A DNA stretch of 64,000 bases from Cinnamomum chago. Taxonomy: Eukaryota > Streptophyta > Magnoliopsida > Laurales > Lauraceae. Below the pieces are notes generated by a model. It saw only the letters and a list, made by a program, of their open reading frames with translations, did not search any database and was not told where the DNA came from. The stretch covers positions 64,637,501-64,701,500 of the forward strand of contig CP142458.1 of the NCBI GenBank assembly GCA_038049695.1, written 5' to 3'. This document shows, one piece after another, positions 21,871 through 36,800 of the stretch (the first letter of the stretch is position 1; each line of letters begins with the position of its first letter). The position numbers and the translations under genes were made by a program.

Positions 21871-24800
21871 ATGAAGAGGTTGAATTCCGAGAAAAATCTT
21901 GGGGAATGCGCGGAGAAGAAGAAGTATCCGATCAGCGCGCAGGGTTACGAGCTGATTGAGGAGATCGGGCAGGGCGTTAGCGCCTCTGTGCACCGCGCGC
22001 TCTGCATTCCATTCAATGAGGTTGTCGCGATCAAGATCCTCGATTTCGAGCGGAATAACAGTGACCTGGTAAAATCAAATGATCTCTCTTTATCTGTCTT
22101 TATAGCTTTCTATCTTTAATCTTTGGCGATCTGCGAGAAAGACTGATCTTTTAGCTTCATGTGAATGCGAATGCTTTTGGGAAGAGAATTTTACAGAGAT
22201 TTGAATGTTTCAATGGATTGTGATCCATTTGTTGTTGAGACATGTTTTTGTGTAATGTGATCATGTGATGAGATTGTTATAAATGTTCTTGTGCAAGTTT
22301 AAGAGTTTCTGGAGGCATAAGATTATAAAAAATTGAATTGGATTTGGTTAATGATTGTAAGGTTGTTAAGGATATCACCATAGACATTGATTTCAGTATT
22401 TGAATTCAAATCCTTATTAAGGAAGTAAGATTCTGGTTCTGGAGTCTGGATTTGAATTTAAATCCTAAGATCAATGGCTATGATGAACCTCTTAACATGG
22501 ATGATGATGATCCTTAACAGCTTCTAGCAATATTTTTTTATAAGCCTGTGATCTAGTTTCAATAATATTGGCCCCCCATAACACACATTTGACATTATGA
22601 AACATTGGCTTCCAGTATAAGAAAATATGCAGGGAACATGTGGGAAATGGATGACCAATCTCACCACCTGTGTCCATTAATTCTTTCCAATTCATGTCAT
22701 CAAAACAGTCTACCTTGACGAGAGGTTTCAATTTCGAGTAGATGCATGGGATATTCCATGTAGATGACCTACATATGACCACTCTGTTCGAATTTCGAGA
22801 AAGGAGATGCCCAAAACTTGTATTGGGCATATCATGATTGAAATTGTCATATTAGCAGTAAACCATGTTGTTAATAAACATTAGATCTGCAAGGCCGGCA
22901 CAAATGCTTGAGTATTACAGAAGGGAGATGCACCATATAGGCAGTTGGCCATCCCAATCTTCAACATGATAGATTATTGAGTTATAGGGATTACTGATTT
23001 AGACATGGTTGAGTGGTAGTAGCACTTGGAAAGTCACCTTAGGTAAGGCTGTGATGATGGTGTTAGTAGGTATGTCTTCATACTGTTCTATTTCTAATGT
23101 TATCACAGGCGTCTCTCACTTATTCATTGTAACACCGAGTAAAGTTTTGTACTAAAAGGGATGCTGTACAAATATATTCCTCTTATAATCTGAAAAATAG
23201 ATATCTACAAAACTTTCAAGTATGATTTAGGCATCTGGTTACTCATCTTCTTCACTAAGTGTATGTGCCATATATGAGAACTTGTTTTTGGGCGATGTCT
23301 AATTGTACAGTCTTTTTGTTTGACTAATGATAAAAATTGCATAAGGCTTTCCTGTTTTGTCTTATTAACGTGCCTTCACAAATCTAATTGTTTGGGATTT
23401 AATAGTTACATTTGCTTTTGCACAGAGTAATATATGCCGTGAGGCACAGACTATGATCTTGGTTGATCATCCTAATGTTCTTAAGGCACACTGTTCCTTT
23501 GTAAATGATCATAGTCTGTGGGTTGTCATGCCTTACATGGCTGGTGGATCTTGTCTTCACATATTGAAAGCAGCCTTTCCTGATGGCTTTGAAGAGGTAA
23601 TCATTGCAACTGTGTTACGTGAAGTGCTCAGAGGCTTGGAGTACCTTCATCACCATGGGCACATACATCGGGATGTCAAGGTGAGCAATTACTAGTTTGT
23701 GTACCTTAAGTATATGCATCTATGTGCGCGTGCGAGTGGGTGCATTTGTGGGAGACAAACAGAACACGCGAGACTTATTGCTTATCAAGAAGAATGATAT
23801 ATGCCATTTCAAGAAGGTTTCATTATAATTTCCTACTTTCTTTTACTTTATTCTCCATGTTCTATTTTTGTCAATGCGAGATTAAAATGGTGAGCTCAAC
23901 TGATAATAAAATGGAAGGTTTCTACAGTTGATTTGCCAATACAGATCAATTCTTGAGATTTTGTATCCAAGTTGTGTGATTTTTTTTTTTTTTTTTTGAG
24001 AAATGTGGATCAATTGTTAATGGTCGTGAATGAGTGAGAGCTGTAAATTACATCCATTAGATCTAAAGATAGATGTGATGGTTGGGGACATGATGTGAGG
24101 CTCTTCAAGTGTCTATCAATGGGCAGGATTTAACATGCAGCCTAATCTAGTAGGCCACTTGGTCACCCTTTGGAACACTTTCCATGAGAAAAATGTGATG
24201 TTAGCCATTACACCTTAAAAAACACGTGTTAACGTGTTGTATAAATTGGTGTGTAGTGAGAACGCACACAACACTCCCATCACCCCATCACCTCTCTTTA
24301 GCGCTCAACTCTTGTTGCTTTCCATCAAGCGAAAAGTACAATGGGGAACCATAGCCTGATCAAGCGTAAAGGTAGATTTTATAATATATAATGTCTTGTA
24401 AAACAATTTATCATATCATATCAAGATAATAATAGCGACAATGTTGATTTAAGATCAGGATGTGTTAATCCCTCCATTTACTAAGTGCTTACTGCTTACC
24501 GTTTCACGTAGGCTGGGAATATTCTAGTTGATTCACGGGGTGCAATTAAGCTTGGGGATTTCGGAGTTTCGGCTTGCCTATTTGATTCAGGTGATAGACA
24601 ACGCTCAAGAAATACATTTGTGGGGACGCCTTGCTGGTACATATTTCTATATAAGGAGAGCATCTTCACATATAAGTTGCCAATGTTGCAACTTGGAAAT
24701 ATTTTCTAGTGGATGTTATTTAATGATACAAGCCTTCTTTTTTATCTGTTTTCGTAGGATGGCACCTGAGGTTATGGAACAATTGCATGGTTATGACTTC

Positions 24801-27800
24801 AAGTTGGTTCACTACTTTTAGGTTCCTAGTTTTCTTTGTAAGCACTAAAATATAGATACTTATTTTGGCGTATAATTGTCCTGTAGGGCGGATATCTGGT
24901 CTTTTGGAATAACAGCCTTGGAGCTAGCTCATGGTCATGCCCCTTTCTCAAAATATCCTCCAATGAAGGTATACTATCCACCATTCTACATTGACCATTG
25001 ATCACTTTAGACTAGTGCGAAATCTAAAAGATAAAACTATTTTGGTAGGTTCTTCTTATGACATTGCAGAATGCACCCCCAGGTCTTGACTACGAAAGGG
25101 ACAAGAAATTCTCAAAGGTATTTGCTTGACACCTTGGTTAAGTTTCATTCTTGTATATTCATGCTTTTGTTAGCTGCCAATTTCTTTCTTTATTAGTTGG
25201 TTTTCCCCCCTCACAAATGGTTTTGGTGTTTCTATCTTAGTCCTTTAAGCAAATGATTGCTATGTGCTTGGTAAAAGATCCCTCAAAGCGCCCTTCTGCA
25301 CAAAAGCTGTTAAAGCATACCTTCTTTAAGCAAGCCAGATCCAGTGATTATATTACTCGAAAGATTTTAGAGGGGTTACCCACTCTTGGTGACCGACTTA
25401 AAGCATTGAAGGTAGGAAGGTTACTCTATGGTTTGAGTTCTAGCAGTAACTTATGGATTTTGTTTTCACATTGTCAAGTTGGTCTCAACTTTACTACAGC
25501 TCAAGGAAGCAGACATGCTTGCTCAAAAGAAAATGCCAGATGGGGAGAAGGAGGAGATATCCCAGGTTTAGTTTTCATCTTCTTCTTTTTTTGTTTTTTT
25601 TTTTTTTTTTTTCTCTTTTTGAATCTTAAGATTGACTAAATTTTGAAGCTTCTTTCTTTGATTAGCTTAGCATGCTGTAAGGTTAAAGAAAATTGTTGCT
25701 TCTCATTATTTGCCCTTTCTCTTTTAGATTGCATAATGCTGCAGGTCATAGGCCTGTCTGAGTAAGGAAAGGGTTGCTCATATCCACTCAACTAGGGTCA
25801 AATTTGTGGCACATAATAAAATAGAATTTTAGGACCCTGTTTTCTTGTCTTTTATATACATGTTTCATGGATAAAATAATGTTCGATTGATGCAAAATTA
25901 GGTACATTTCATAGGGTATTCGATTATCAATCTAACTAGCCTAAGATTGCTCAATTTTGATGAATATTAGATAAGTTTTGGCCCATTTCTCACTGGGGTA
26001 CGCTAGATTTCCAAATTTGAGTCTTTGTTAAGAGAATCCTAGTTTGGACTGATAAGTTACTGGTATGGGGTGGATGACAAGTTTCTTTTTATCAATCTCA
26101 TGGAGTCTTTAGGTCATACACCTTACATCAATTAATTAAGATTTCTCTTTCCGGTGTTGGTTGTGTGAATGGATCGGTGGTGAAGAATCCTCAATTGTAA
26201 TTATGCTTATGCTATTTATTCACTAATTTCATACGCATCATATTAGATCACATCAATTCTCTGCCCTCTCTTCTGTCTCCTGTCCCCTATCACGTAGGAA
26301 CCATTGATTGAACCAAGATCAATTTGCGCTTAATGAAATTAGTTTTATATCCCTATTTATATGATGCGTAACTATTTAGTTGTTTAAACTTCCGAAATAA
26401 AAAAAATGCGGCCTCATAGCAGTGAATGATGTCTATGGAAACTCTCATATATAGCACACAGATGTTTGATAGGAAGGAGCTGCAAGGACATTGGACAACA
26501 ACTAATTTAGGAAATGTTCGTGCAGTTTATCAATGTATTTCTATTATTACTGATAAATTTATTCCTGCGGATGAACTAATAAAATAAAAAGTTTCTCAAT
26601 GTTGATGAAGTTGATATATTTTGTCATTACTAAACATTGCCAAATAGGGATAGAACCCAGTTGGGTTTGGCATGGTTCAGGTAAAACCAATACCTGTCCT
26701 TTCTCACACATGTCCCTTCTCGTACCTGCTATTCACTCTTGTGAAAAGATCAGGTCTGATATGTGATACCGATCGTGCCTCACTCTAAGATGTGTCCAGG
26801 TTGGTTTGATATGGGTTCTCCCATTATTATACTCCTTTTGATTTAAAATAACTATTGCACTTCATCAAACAAAAAAACTCATAAAAATCTAAAATCTCAT
26901 TAATAAATATGTGAATAGGTAATAAACAGGGTAGTGGGTTGGTGTAGCCAAAACCTGAACCTGCGTTGAGCCAATCAGGTCATAATCTATATACCTGTAG
27001 CTGCACTGGACCTGTCAAAACCATGATTAGGGGCTAGTTGGGGTGGTCACACATTCAACCTAACCCATCGTTGTCCCTGCTGCATATCTTCTCTCTTCTC
27101 ATGATATTGACGAGCCAAAGAAACAAACACATTGAGTGATTTGAGTATAATCAACTCCAGGCAGTTTCACTCTTTTGTGATACATCTTCAATCAATACAT
27201 GTCACATAGTTTCTGCACTTTTGGAATATAAAACAATAGGACTTTGTTATTTTTTTCATTTAACAGAAATATAAAATTGTATTTGATGTTGGTATTCTAT
27301 GCTTATTGTTTATTTTGTACCATTACCTATAGTATTGACTGTCGTGGCATAGAAGACCTTGTGGAGTTCTTCTATTTTTTGAATTTTCTTATCATTTTCT
27401 GAAAATTATAAAATAATTGCTATGTATTCTGATTTAACTTGGGTTGACTTTTCTTTGTTTCGTTATTTTCATATTGACAAGATGTGCTTTTTGATACTAT
27501 CTGCATTGAGTGACTTCATTATGGTTTCTGTATAGAATGAATACAAACGGGGAATAAGTGGATGGAATTTCAACATTGAAGACGTGAAGGCCCAAGCCTC
27601 ATTGGTATGGGCATGAGAAAATTTTTGGATCCTTCTCAAGCCATTCTGAAACACATTTGCGTTTTATAAGATTTTGGACAGTTCAAGATTATATGACTAA
27701 TGTTTTTCCAGATTCAAGACATTGATGATGCCGAAAAGGATCAAGGATGTTGCTCAAATTCATTCCTTAGGATGGACAGTATGCAGGAGAGGCAGTCACA

Positions 27801-30800
27801 ATGGGTGCCATCTAATATGACCAACTCATTAAGGGAGAAAGTAAGTATCAATTATTAGAATTTGGAACTTTTCTGCATGGTGTCAATTTGGGACTGCCAA
27901 AATCGAAATGAGATTTGGTTTGACAGGAAGATGATGATGTGATGAAGAATAAAGCAAGCCCTCTCCCATTATCTGAACGATCTCTAAACCATACCAAGTA
28001 CGTTTCCTAACACCCCTAGGAGAATCATTTGGTGCATTGTCATAATAATAATATAACAACAACAACAATAATATGGTTCTCATGTCCTAGTTGTAAAATA
28101 GCTTGTAAAATGAAGGATGACAGTGTATGTATGAGCTGCCTAAAAATCCCAATTATCTTCCACCATTATTTAGCAACATGTGATTTAGTTTAGTCATATG
28201 TTCGGCACTCCTGAATAATAATCATGAGTTACATCACCTGTAGCTTGATGCTGTTCTTATAATTGAATTGTCACTTACTTCCCATTTTGTATTGGTAAAT
28301 GCAGTGGAAGTGAAGATGAGCATAGTGCCGAAGGCTCAACTTGTGAACAAGAAATCTTGCAGAATGGTTTTCTGTCTCATGACAATGTCACTAAGATTGA
28401 TTTGAATGAAAGTGGTGGGCCTGGGACCTATGAGAAGCATCTAGATTGTACGACCACACGTTCTTTTCACGAGAGTGAAGTTTCCATGGGACCTGATGCA
28501 ACGGACAATTGTGTATCCCCTTTGAAAGGAGAGAGGTTTGATATCAATCTATGATGCATGTTCTGATTAAAGAATATCCATTGATGTATGATGTGAATCA
28601 GTTTACCCGCACTATCTTGCTATTAACTGTTCCTATAACAAAATCTGTTTTGTTAACATGTGTTTCTTAAATGTCCTTGCAATCCATTTTCACTTTTGTT
28701 TTATGGGCTTGAGTCGTGCTTCCATTTCTGCATGAGTAGTACTTTTGAATTTTGATTCTATAGATGTAATTAATATTGTGCACAAGTGCCGAATAATATG
28801 GTTCTTGTTATGCAACTAGTGTGTTTGGAAAGATTTAATTTTAATTAATTTTCTATCCATGTGATAAATAGTGCAGAAGATGTCTGACAACATACTTACC
28901 TTAACAATCATAAGGCGCGCAATGAATCATTTTCTTGAAACTTGGCTTACCCTGTCAATTCAAGGAAAGAAATGTTAACCTAAGTTATTTTTTTATTTTT
29001 TTGATAGGCAACGAAGAAAATATATGTTAACCTAAGTTATCAATAAACATAAAGATATGTCTATCCTCTTATTGTGGCAAATCAGTCTTGTTCTTGAAAT
29101 GATATTGATGGTGTCATTATCAGTAATTTTTTAAAATTTTAGATTAAAATGTGAACTATAAAAGATATTTCGGGTAAATCTCGTGGAAGTTCTAGGATAA
29201 TCTTTCTTTTTTGACACTTCAAATTTATATTACAATTTTTGTGATATTTTTTTAGGAGAAGGTAAAAATGTCACAATATTTTCCATCTTTATGATTTTAT
29301 CTTAAAATTGTAAACCACTGAACAATTTGGTATAGGGGCAGGAATCATCAAGATCTAGTTCTTTCTTTCTTTCTTTCTAGTGGGCACCTCAAGGATTGAT
29401 TGTATGACTGATGTTAAATGCTTGTATGGCCACCTGTTGTAGAAGTGGGAGAAAATGGTTTGAGAGCTCCCTATTAATGTGGCATTTTGCTTTTCCCCTA
29501 GCAGTGGGATTAAAGTCCCATCTCAGATCTTGGAGCTCCATTAAGTTCTGTTCTTTATCCATTAACTTCCCATATTATAGGACTTGGTGCATCAAAGCCA
29601 TATAGGCAATTGTCGCTTCTTCTCACATTAATTTGCAAGGTCTTTGACAGAATGTCAAAACATAATGTGTTCTTTCTATTTTATCATTTGCAACATGCCA
29701 TTGTTTTAACTCTATTATACCATCTCAGAAAAAGAAATTAAAAAACCCATTTATTGTAGTACCCTATTGCAACATTTTACAGATTTGCTCAATTTTCAGA
29801 ATTATCTTTAGCATCTATGTTAAAATACATAGATATAACTGTCCTATTTAAAGCTGCTAGGTTTTTATTTTTTATTTTTCCCAATTTTCTGATGGCAATA
29901 GTCAGTAAGGTCATAAACAACACCTCATATTGTTCTTAAATTTAATTTGAGAAGTAGAAAACACCTCTGAGATTAGTTTTTGAGACATGGGTCAAAATCT
30001 GAATTCCCTCTCATGATGTCTTTTAGTATTTCTTATCACCATCGTTATCATCACCACGTCATTAGAAATAATCATCTTTTCCCCTAGAGGTGTTCAATGC
30101 TAGATTGCTATCACCATCATATATTTCTACTTATTGTGTTTGTATATGTTGGTATGCACCAAGCAACCTAGAAATAAGCTACTTAATATGCACACAACTT
30201 AAAACTCACAAGCGCACAAGATCACTATGTAGTGTAGTGAATTGGAAGTACAAGGTCGATCCCACGAAGACTTGTGATAAAACAATGTAAAAAACAACTA
30301 AAAATCAGAATATTAAAAGAAACAATTGAATGATGGAAAGTTGAATTAAACTACTAAAAAAAGTAATTTAAACTATCAAAAGCTAAATGGAAAATAATCT
30401 AAAACACAACTAGTATTAGAATTGAAAAACAGTAATAATGAATGAACTAGGGTTTCATCTACTCCCCTAACCGATCCTATGCATGTCCCTTATTATCCTT
30501 TAATAAAAACTAAATATTTATTAGTGACATCTATCAACCTAGACCATGGCATATGTATCTAGATTACTATTCCCCTAACCCTAATTGATGAGTGACATAC
30601 TACATGAATTGTTCATTATGATGCAAAAACTAAGCTTGGCATCTGTCCTAGTCAAAACAAACATAATGCATAAAAACAATGGGAATGATAAATGCATGAG
30701 TCTAAGCATGGCATATACTTAGATTATTCATAGTTCTAAACCCTAGATGCTTAACATCAAGATCAATCAAAAGTTAGGTACTCTTAAATTTAATTGAACA

Positions 30801-33800
30801 TGGCATGGGCATATACACAACTCATCAATTAAAAACATGGTTTAGAAACTCAACCAACAAAACCGAAATCTGAATTAAAATATGCCAAAAGAGACTACAT
30901 AGAACTAGGCTAGGGTTTCAATTACACCCTAGCCGTAAAAAGTTTAGCTACTCATGTTTGGAATTGAAAATAACATAGAAAATAAGGTCATAAGAAAGAA
31001 AACTAGAAGATGATAGTGAAGTAGTGGGCGGCCAGCAGCTTGATTGCTTTTTCCTCACTCCAAGAAGCTCTCCAAGATGCTCCAAAGGTGGCTGTACTGC
31101 AGCTAGGGTTTATGGGATGACGATGGTTGGTTTGTGGCTGGTTTGTGTGATGAAAAAGGTCTTGGACGTCCACGACCTTGTATGCCTATTTATAATTCTT
31201 GCAACAGCCCTATTAGTATATAGTTCCCTTGTAGATTAAGATCTCCAACTTTCTTTACAATTAGGTTTCCTAATTAGAATGAATTAGGAGTCTTCTTTCT
31301 TGTTTATAAAAACTTTTTAAATCTGGTCCCACTTGTATCTTCTAGAAACTTCTTCACATGGACCCACAAATTTGAGAATTAATTGCAAGAGATTAAATCT
31401 GAAGCTTTGGACATAAAAGTGGGCCCATATGGTGCTTGCACAATGAGTGTGGGACCCCCTTTTTAGACTTCTTATTTGGCTTGGACTCTTCCTTTAAACT
31501 ATCCTTCTTTTTCTCCTTTTTCTTCTCTATTATTGGGCTCCACTTTAACTTGAATAGAACTTTCTAAATTCTGAAATTCCACTTTTGCAATGGCTGTGGG
31601 CCCCCTTTGGGCGTGTAACATATAGTTGGGCTTCTTCTTTTTTCTTCTTTCTTTCACTTTCCTTCTTTGATTAAGCTTCGTTTCTCCAATTCTTTCCTTC
31701 TTTGATTTGAATTGTAAGTTGTCCAAAGAATTAGAAAATAGTCTTTGAAATCTGAAACAGCTTGGATGGGACCCACCATGATCCTTCTTGGTGATTCACG
31801 CCCATCATTCTTTTCATTATTTTTTCTCTTTTTGCTCCTTTTTACCTTTGCATAAAAATTAACAAAGACTATGTGAAAACAAATAAAATAAACATGACCA
31901 GCACAAGATAAACCAAATATTAGGGCTCAAATTGTAAACAATTAAGAACTTATCATATGTTCATGGTGAAATGATTATTGTGTTGTTAATTTTATAACCA
32001 TTACTAATGAATTATCATTATTATGTTATTTTTCTTTGACTCTTGTCTTGATATCTTGTATATTTCTCAGTGAGAAGCACCAAAATCAGCTTCAGAATAT
32101 CGGGAATTGCAGTGTTCCAGTGGTTTCCCTTGTAGTAGATGATACATCTTCAGAAAATCTTCCTAAAGTATCTAAGTTGGCAGGCCTGTGTAGAATCTTT
32201 TTTTTTCCCACTTTGTGTTCAAGCTATTTCCACATTTCTTTTATCTGTTTTAGGTTGATTTGGTTCCAAATCAAGCTCTTGTAGTGTGTTATCATATTCA
32301 CTGTTTGCCTCCCATATCTGAAGTGTGTTATTGCAGCATCAAATGGTGATGAATCTGATGAGAAAGGAAAGGTTCCAGTTGTTCAGCAAAAAGGGCGTTT
32401 CAAGGTGACATCTGAGAGTGTTGGCCTAGAAAAGGTGGAATTTCTATTCTGATTCTAGCTTGATGTTTTATCTTTCAATTCAAATTTAATTTAATCATCC
32501 TCGTCGTTTTCTTTCAGAGTCTTCCAACTCCTTTGCTACAAAAGAGTCACAGTATGCAGGTTAGTGGATTTAAGGAGATTTAGGCACATGATTGTGACTG
32601 CTGCTTTTTGCCTAATATAATGTTTATCTAAGCATAGGAATCATAATGCTTTTGATAATTAATACTATGGCTAGGCCAGCCTAGGTCCTACCAACATTTG
32701 GTTGGGCTTTGTTTTTGGCTCACAGAGTAGGCCCTGGCCAGATTTTGTCCAGCCGCTCTGCACCCAACTTTTCCGCCCATGGGTTGGACGTGGGACTCAA
32801 TAATAGGCGTACCTATCTGATCCATGCCCCCACCTTTGTAATAATGTCTTCCGTATTCATTTATTATCTAATATTGGGCTCTATCGGTATCAAACCTCCA
32901 TCATCATTACATTTGACCTCTGGACTAGAAACAATTGTGTTATACGTGTGTGATATATGCACCTAATATGGCTATGCATCTATAATCAGTAAGGAATTAT
33001 TTTGGAATCAACTTTTGCAGACATTGGTGCTCTATCATCAAAACAAATGCATTCTAGGGATGCCAATGCCAAAAATAAAAGGTTGAGTTTGTGTATGCAA
33101 TTTTTTAATGCGTTATAAGCATTTAGAAATTGTTTCGAGAAAAGTGAATCTAGATGTGTTTTATGGCACGTGTTTTCGGTCGTTATATCATTATACGCAT
33201 TATAAACTGGATTTTGGTGTTTCAAGCCCATGGGCTATGCTCTGGCTTGAGAGCGATTAGGGATGGGCTTGGATCCATTTATTATGCTAAAGGCCCAACT
33301 TAGTTGACATTTTTACACATGCACATCAACTTTTGCAAATGAGCTGGGCATGGGCCCAAATTTCAGGCCCATGGGTTGGATCCCAACCTAAATTTTAGTC
33401 CTATAACCTTTCGAGCATATGATAGGGACATATCATAATGATATCAGGGATATGAATTGCCCACATAAGATTTGAAGCATTTGATTACGATACTTTACAA
33501 ATAAGTTACGTATTTTGAAGTATCTGACTATAATTGCTAATAACTAAAATACTAGGTTGGACAAACTTCATTTAGATCACATTGACACATTCCCAGAATC
33601 AATTAATACCCAACCACCTTTGTTTCTATTAAAAAAAGAAGAAGAAATGACAACATTAACCTTTTGCATTAACTTAGCAAGACACTACAAGGGACTGATG
33701 AATCTGCCACACATAGACCTAAAGACAAAGCCTCAGCACTAACCTACCCCAAGGGAAACAAAAATAATAGCTTACAATAGGTGACAACTAAAGCTCCTTC

Positions 33801-36800
33801 CTCTTTAATTGCAATAGGTCAATCTCCAACCAAAATAAAAAATAAAAGATAAGTCAATCATAATGGATCAACTATGGAGATATTTTAACTAATCCTTCCC
33901 TTTCCCTTTATTTCTTTTTTTAATCTTACCCATCTCGTCCCTTATCCAAGAACCCCTTTACAAAAGAACTCCTATCATCAGTGCTTTTACCAAAAGTAAC
34001 CTCTAATGCATTGTCAAAAATCTCTTTCCTTTTGATGACCCTAACATAGTTGGCACAAGGCTTTAATGATGATGCGAAGTAAAAATGAATGGATGTTGGA
34101 AGCTTCCATAGTATGGATACAGGCCATGGATGAATAAATCTCTGAAAAAATATTATGTTATTAGATGAGGTTGTGGGGTTTCAATTCATGTTACCGGCCA
34201 TGGGGGTCAAGCCTTGTTACCGAGAGAGTACAATGATTGTATTATACTAGCATAAAATTCGAGGATTGATGCAATGTATGAATAACTGACAGTGTCTAGA
34301 AAGTTGTCTGGCTATGCCTTCCTCTTAGTCACAATCATTTCTTTCGGTAAGAAATAAAGACAAGAACTTCATGGCTAATGTTGCATATAGAACAGTGACT
34401 AGGGCCTAGGGTCATTTTAAAGTTCTAGTAGCAGAATACTTGTTGCTTAATCTTGTCAATTTAAAGTAAAGCAATAGGCTTGTACTTTACCTTAGTTGCA
34501 TGAAGGGATGAGGGTGAGGCTCCAAAGAGAGATTAGAAGCAGGAATGACACTTCGGGTGGAATGTTGATAGAAGTAAGACATAAATCCGAGGAATTATAT
34601 GGTTTTTGCCATGCTGCAAACTATCGTTGATGTGATTAAAGCCTAGAGTGGATGGAAGATAAACATCAACTCCTTACATGAACAATGCTGGCTATTGTTT
34701 TGCTCATAATTGTCCTTTGTATATCGAAAGGCGTGGATCAAATGATCTTTGAGATTTTCTAGATATCTTCTATAAAAAAACTGGACCCATAAAATGAGGA
34801 CATAAAGGTCCCTGAAGAAAAAAGAATTGCTAAAATCCATGAGATTCAAAATTTAATCTAACTAGAGCAGTGCTGTTAGCTAAGACGGTTAATATTTGCA
34901 AAATGCATGTGAAAGCACTGTTTTTCCCTTGTTACATATTTAAACTCATTCACATGTGTGACTCTCTCTCTCTCTCTCTGCGCGCGCGTGAGAGAGAGTT
35001 ATAGTTGTTCCTGATATGTAAAGTCTAGAGGTTGAACAATCTTCTTTACTAGAAGAAAATCACACTTAATAAGATCTTCCAGCGTGTTATTGTGTGGGTC
35101 TATTACAGAGTCTTCAAACACTATTACAGCCGGAAAGAGAGCAAAGCTGTACAATGGTTGTTTTTTTTTTTTTTCCAAATCATAATGAGGAAAAGCCAAA
35201 ATTAATTTATCGGGATGATGTTTTTGAGAGAACCAACGAAGATGACACATCACACAGAAGTACAAAGATGGTATAATTTGAAGAAATGGAGAACAGGATG
35301 CTTTCATATGAAGGATTATGAAAATAACAACCTCAGTTAATAGCAACAATGTCCTGTTGGTCGAGGGACAAAATTATTATTGAACCTCATGGACCATTTT
35401 AGGAATAAGTTTTTGAAGCTTTTCTAAACTTTTCGTAAAGGGATAAAGGCTTAAATTTTTTTCCTAAAACCAACTATATGAATCTCCACAACATGGAACT
35501 ATATGAATGGAGTAGGATAGGGAAACAAATTCTACATTTGTCGTATTTCTTGTTTAGATGGTCCTTATCCAGAATCCTCTCATCATTTTTTTGCCTCTTT
35601 TTCAGGGTGTGTGGGTGTGTGTGGGTGGGTGTGCGTGCGTGTGTGAAGAAATGGATTTGAGATTATCATTTAGCTCTTATTACATTGAATTTCTTATGTA
35701 AAACCTATGGATTATGTAGGTGATTATTCAACATCCTTCAATTTCTCTACCGTCATCGCCCGGTGATGCTACGATGAATCAAGGCTCTTCACTTTTTTCG
35801 CAGTTACATTATATTCTACAGACAAATATCATTCAGAGGGTATGTATTGTGTTGAAGAGAGATATAATAGCTGAAAAAAATACTTCCCCATAAAATGAGA
35901 TCATTAGTTTTTTTCTATGACATTCTTAATAAAACCCTAAGTTAACACATGAGGTGAGGGCTAACAAGAAGTAACTTTGTAATACTAGACTACTGCACTC
36001 CTGTCATACTATTGAGCTATCCCAAACATGCACATGAGAATTTCTCTCCTTATCAAATTTCAATATCTTTGATCTTTCATTCTAATTTGTTTAGGATTTA
36101 TTTGTTTTCTTTATTTTTAATAGGATAACATCCTAAACTTAATGAAGCAACTGAGTACTGGTGATATATCAGGTGCTTACCATTTCATTCCTCACATCTC
36201 AATGTACATTTTCTATACTCCTATTTCTTTTATTGGTTAGATGACTAAACTAGATATGTGGTTTATATTCTCCAGCTAATTATACATCAAATGGAGGATG
36301 CATTCAAATACCTGCTACCCTAACTGAGAAGTCTCTGGTGAGTATTGATTGGCCCGACTTTAGAAACACAGGCCTATGTCCAGCCCAAGCCCAACATGGC
36401 CCATAAATGTTAGGGCCAAGCCTGTCCATTTAGTCAATCAGGCCGAGCCAAACTGGGCTTTCAATTAGTTGTAGGGCTTTCTAGCAATTGTTTGGACAAA
36501 ATATCACTAAATTACAAGCACTTTTCATTAGGGCTGGGCTGGGCTTTGCGCTTTCTATGCACAGCCAAAATATTATATCCAGGCCCGGCCCGAAGCAGGC
36601 TGAGCGAGCCCGGTCTGGCCCGGCCCAATGAGCACAACTATGCACAAATGTACCATAAGCATGTCAAATTTAGCTGACTTAAACCGGGTAGAACACCTGG
36701 CTCAAATTATGCTGGTCTCTCCATCATTTGGCCGCACATACGATGAATGCAGATAACCTTTTTTTTTTTTAACTAGACAGTGCATCTTATAAAAGAACCT

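Noticed and set aside
32036-32284. Open frame continuing past kinase exon 13
   Set aside because: Only the first part matches the expected kinase tail. The rest is intronic T-rich sequence and breaks phase with exon 14.
36354-36700. GGCCCGGCCC/GGGCTGGGC-rich intron segment as a fourth hAT MITE
   Set aside because: The wording resembles such elements but no matching ends or target duplication could be fixed. The same holds for 26.65-27.01 kb and 32.66-33.42 kb.
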